Shown one piece after another: positions 41,991 through 43,801 of a stretch of 43,801 nt of DNA; within the stretch, counting starts at the first letter, position 1, and every line of letters starts with the position of its first letter. The stretch spans positions 1 to 43,801 of the forward strand of contig NZ_SCVH01000001.1 in NCBI RefSeq assembly GCF_004296935.1, read 5' to 3'. A model generated the notes under the pieces. It was not told where the DNA came from, searched no databases, and saw nothing but the letters and a program-made list of their open reading frames with translations. Made by a program: the position numbers and the translations under genes. This stretch comes from Reyranella sp. GTDB lineage: Bacteria > Pseudomonadota > Alphaproteobacteria > Reyranellales > Reyranellaceae.

Positions 41991-43097
41991 CTACTCCGCC
42001 GCCAGCCGCGCGGCCTTGGGTTTGAGGTGCTGCACCTTGGGCATCACTTCCTTCGACAAGAGCTCGAGCGAGTGCCGCCACGCTTTCGGATTCTCGACGT
42101 AATCGAAGCCGAACACCAGGAGCTGCCCGAAGCCGCCGACCTCGTGATAGATCTTCTCGATCTTCTCGATGACGGTCCTGGGCGAGCCCACGATCCAGTT
42201 GTGCTTGGCGCAATATTCCGGCGTCACGTCCGAATCGGCCACGCTCTGGTCGACCTTGAGATATTCGAGGAAGCCGAACTGTGCGAGCAGCGGCAGGAAA
42301 TACTCCCGCATCATCCGGCCCATGCTGCTGCCGACCGAGAGACGCATCGCCTCCTCGTCGGTGTCGGCCACGAAGACCTCGCGCACCATGCGCCACTGGC
42401 CGCGGTCGGGCGTGCGGCCGGACTTGGCGGCGCCGATCTCGACCGACTCCCAGTGGCTGCTCACATAGGCCGGATTGAGGTTGAGGCTCATCGGGATATA
42501 GCCCTTTTCGCCGGCGAGCTTCAGCGTGTCGGAACCCTTGGAGAGGCCGGCGACGCCGATCGGCGGGTGCGGGCTCTGCAGCGGCTTGATGTGCGGCTTC
42601 AGGAACCCGAACATCGTGTCGGGCTTGGTCACGTGCCAGAACTTGCCCTTGTAGTCGAACGGCTCGGGTGAGCTCCACAGCTTCAGGATGATGTCGAGCG
42701 CTTCGCGGGTCATGTCGCGGTTGACGCCCGACATGCCGTCGACGTTGAACATCGCCCAGTCGCTGGGCAGGCCCGAGGCGGCGATGCCGAAATTGAGTCG
42801 GCCGCCCGAGATGTGGTCGAGCATGGCGACGCGGTTCGCGAGCTCGGCCGGGTGATGGTAGGGCAGCAGGAAGCCGCCGGGGCCGAGGCGGATATTCTTG
42901 GTCTGCATCAACGCCTGTGCCACCAGCAGGTCAGGCGAGGGGTGCGGCTCCCAGGGTGCGGTGTGGTGCTCGCCGATCCAGGCCTCGGTGAAGCCGAGTT
43001 CATCGAGCCAGCGGATCACCTGAAGGTCCCATTCGTGGCCGTCCTTGAGGGGACGCTCCGGCGGATGCGACGGCATGGTGAAATAACCGAATTGCAT
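41991..43097 (-). CDS. LLM class flavin-dependent oxidoreductase
   Basis: This 368-residue TIM-barrel flavoprotein resembles bacterial-luciferase-like monooxygenases. Typical segments are MQFGYFTMPSHPPERPL at the start, LDELGFTEAWIGEHHT (about 33-48), the RLGPGGFLLPYHHPAELANRVAMLDHISGGR region (about 75-105) and PPIGVAGLSKGS. Such enzymes use reduced flavin and oxygen on alkanes, aldehydes or nitrogen compounds; the substrate is not predictable. The start ATG 43097 has a strong AGGAGG 5 bases upstream; the frame continues to 43151 without support. It diverges from the isochorismatase-fold gene across 68 bp. Confidence 0.93.
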   Translation of the reverse strand: MQFGYFTMPSHPPERPLKDGHEWDLQVIRWLDELGFTEAWIGEHHTAPWEPHPSPDLLVAQALMQTKNIRLGPGGFLLPYHHPAELANRVAMLDHISGGRLNFGIAASGLPSDWAMFNVDGMSGVNRDMTREALDIILKLWSSPEPFDYKGKFWHVTKPDTMFGFLKPHIKPLQSPHPPIGVAGLSKGSDTLKLAGEKGYIPMSLNLNPAYVSSHWESVEIGAAKSGRTPDRGQWRMVREVFVADTDEEAMRLSVGSSMGRMMREYFLPLLAQFGFLEYLKVDQSVADSDVTPEYCAKHNWIVGSPRTVIEKIEKIYHEVGGFGQLLVFGFDYVENPKAWRHSLELLSKEVMPKVQHLKPKAARLAAE

Positions 43098-43165
43098 CGT
43101 TTCCTCCTGGGTTGTTGGGGAAAGTCCACTACCATCGGGCGGATGGCGCAAGGGGCCGAAAATGC

Positions 43166-43705
43166 ATGGCTGACGACGTTCTGATCCTCATCGACCAGCA
43201 GAAGGCGATGCGGCACCCGAAGTGGGGTCCGCGCAACAATGTCTCTGCGGAATCCAATATCGCCCGGCTCCTGGCGGCCTGGCGCAATGGCGGCCGGCCG
43301 ATCATCCATGTGAAGCACGATTCGACCAGCCCGGGCTCGCCCTTCGCGCCGGGCCAGGAGGGCAACGACTTCCTGCCGCTCACCGCGCCGCTGCCCGGTG
43401 AAACCGTGATCGCAAAGAAAGTGCACAGTGCCTTCATCGGCACCGACCTCGCCCAGCGTCTCGAGGCGATGGGCCGGCCGAAGCTGGTGATCTGCGGCGT
43501 GCTGCTGGCCAACTCGGTCGAGGCGACCGTGCGGGTGGGCGCCAATCTCGGTTTTTCGATCCGCCTGCCGGGCGATGCCTGCTGGTCCTGCGACAAGCGC
43601 GATCTCACGGGCCGGCTGTGGCCGGCGGAGGACGTCCATCAATTGACGCTTGCGCTGCTGGACGGAGAATACGCCGCGGTGACGACGGTCGGTGAAATTC
43701 TCGGA
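43166..43705 (+). CDS. Isochorismatase-fold hydrolase with Ser in place of the catalytic Cys
   Basis: This 180-residue protein follows the cysteine-hydrolase (isochorismatase-like) pattern: the catalytic Asp D10 in LILIDQQ, a lysine at 84-85 in KKVHSAFIGTDL, and the strand-plus-helix CGVLLANSVEATVRVGANLGF. In relatives the residue six after the glycine is the nucleophilic Cys (for example xxCVETT); here it is S117. The other elements are intact, and TCG is two bases away from either Cys codon. The protein may be inactive, use serine, or bind a ligand. ATG 43166 is used, with AAGGGG upstream; the frame opens at 43112. The stop codon TGA is at 43706-43708. Confidence 0.88.
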
Positions 43706-43732
43706 TGAAAGTTGCAAGTTCAGCAAGAATAT

Positions 43733-43768
43733 GCCTATAATTTCTATAGGCTGGCGCGAGGACCGCGC
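43733..43768. terminator. Two hairpins after the hydrolase gene
   Basis: GCCTATA/TATAGGC (43733-43739 with 43745-43751, 5-base loop) is followed by GCGCG/CGCGC (43754-43758 with 43764-43768), then GGGCCTTTTCC. The second stem with its short T-run is a weak intrinsic terminator candidate. The first has no T-run. Confidence 0.4.
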
Positions 43769-43801
43769 GGGCCTTTTCCATTTTGGCACGACCCCTCGCG
43801 G

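Noticed and set aside
41983-42678. Upstream continuation of the small ORF at 41848-41982
   Set aside because: That part lies wholly inside the LLM oxidoreductase gene in another phase and reads as a shadow; only the segment after the LLM stop looks protein-like.
1-43801. CRISPR arrays, tRNA or rRNA genes, prophage or toxin-antitoxin modules
   Set aside because: No regularly spaced repeats, no T-loop/acceptor patterns and no phage structural or toxin-like proteins were seen on either strand.

Overview
The window is high-GC DNA with the gene content of an alphaproteobacterium. Supporting markers are an aa3-type oxidase subunit IV of the alphaproteobacterial kind, an HdaA-like DnaA-family protein, two DUF1849/EipB-like periplasmic proteins, and a purN-purM / DUF2066 / AI-2E permease / hda / ppk / ppx / rnd / aspS neighbourhood. 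A Rhodospirillales- or Reyranella-like organism fits best, but genus is an inference from gene content only.

Positions 1-2148 hold two abutting insertion sequences: an IS110-family (IS1111-type) transposase, and the orfB of an IS3-family element whose orfA is missing. Positions 2389-10399 look like a surface-polysaccharide locus: two SAM methyltransferases, an ABC-2 permease and a short ATPase (Wzm/Wzt type), a membrane-anchored GT2 glycosyltransferase and a nucleotide-sugar dehydrogenase. An apparently complete IS3-family element (4541-5858) sits inside the locus, 39 bp upstream of the permease start. A 452-bp gene-free stretch (8616-9067) is rich in perfect short hairpins.

Positions 10546-18421 are housekeeping and accessory genes: pepA-holC, a cyclase-family hydrolase coupled to an FkbM methyltransferase, an Fsr-like MFS transporter, an ABC-F ATPase, and ndk with a clear promoter and terminator. 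Positions 18489-32215 are the conserved core: oxidase subunit IV, purN-purM, DUF2066, AI-2E permease, hda, then DUF2147, an atypical SDR and a SixA-like phosphatase, then the polyphosphate pair ppk and ppx, then rnd and aspS facing away from each other.

Positions 32298-43705 are accessory genes. They comprise a lipoprotein behind a near-consensus promoter in an AT-rich gap, a 2-hydroxyacid dehydrogenase, two overlapping EipB-like genes, a leftward run patatin - Ntn amidase - fructokinase with a 69-nt repeat hairpin over its first ribosome-binding region, a second MFS transporter, a GMC oxidoreductase, an LLM flavin oxidoreductase followed by a 44-codon ORF, and an isochorismatase-fold hydrolase whose nucleophilic Cys is Ser.

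No CRISPR array, tRNA, rRNA or phage module was seen. I did not find a convincing wholly new multi-gene system. The best leads are the Cys-to-Ser hydrolase, the tandem EipB pair, the structured intergenic region at 8.6-9.0 kb, the SDR without Tyr/Lys, and the hairpins in front of aspS and patatin.
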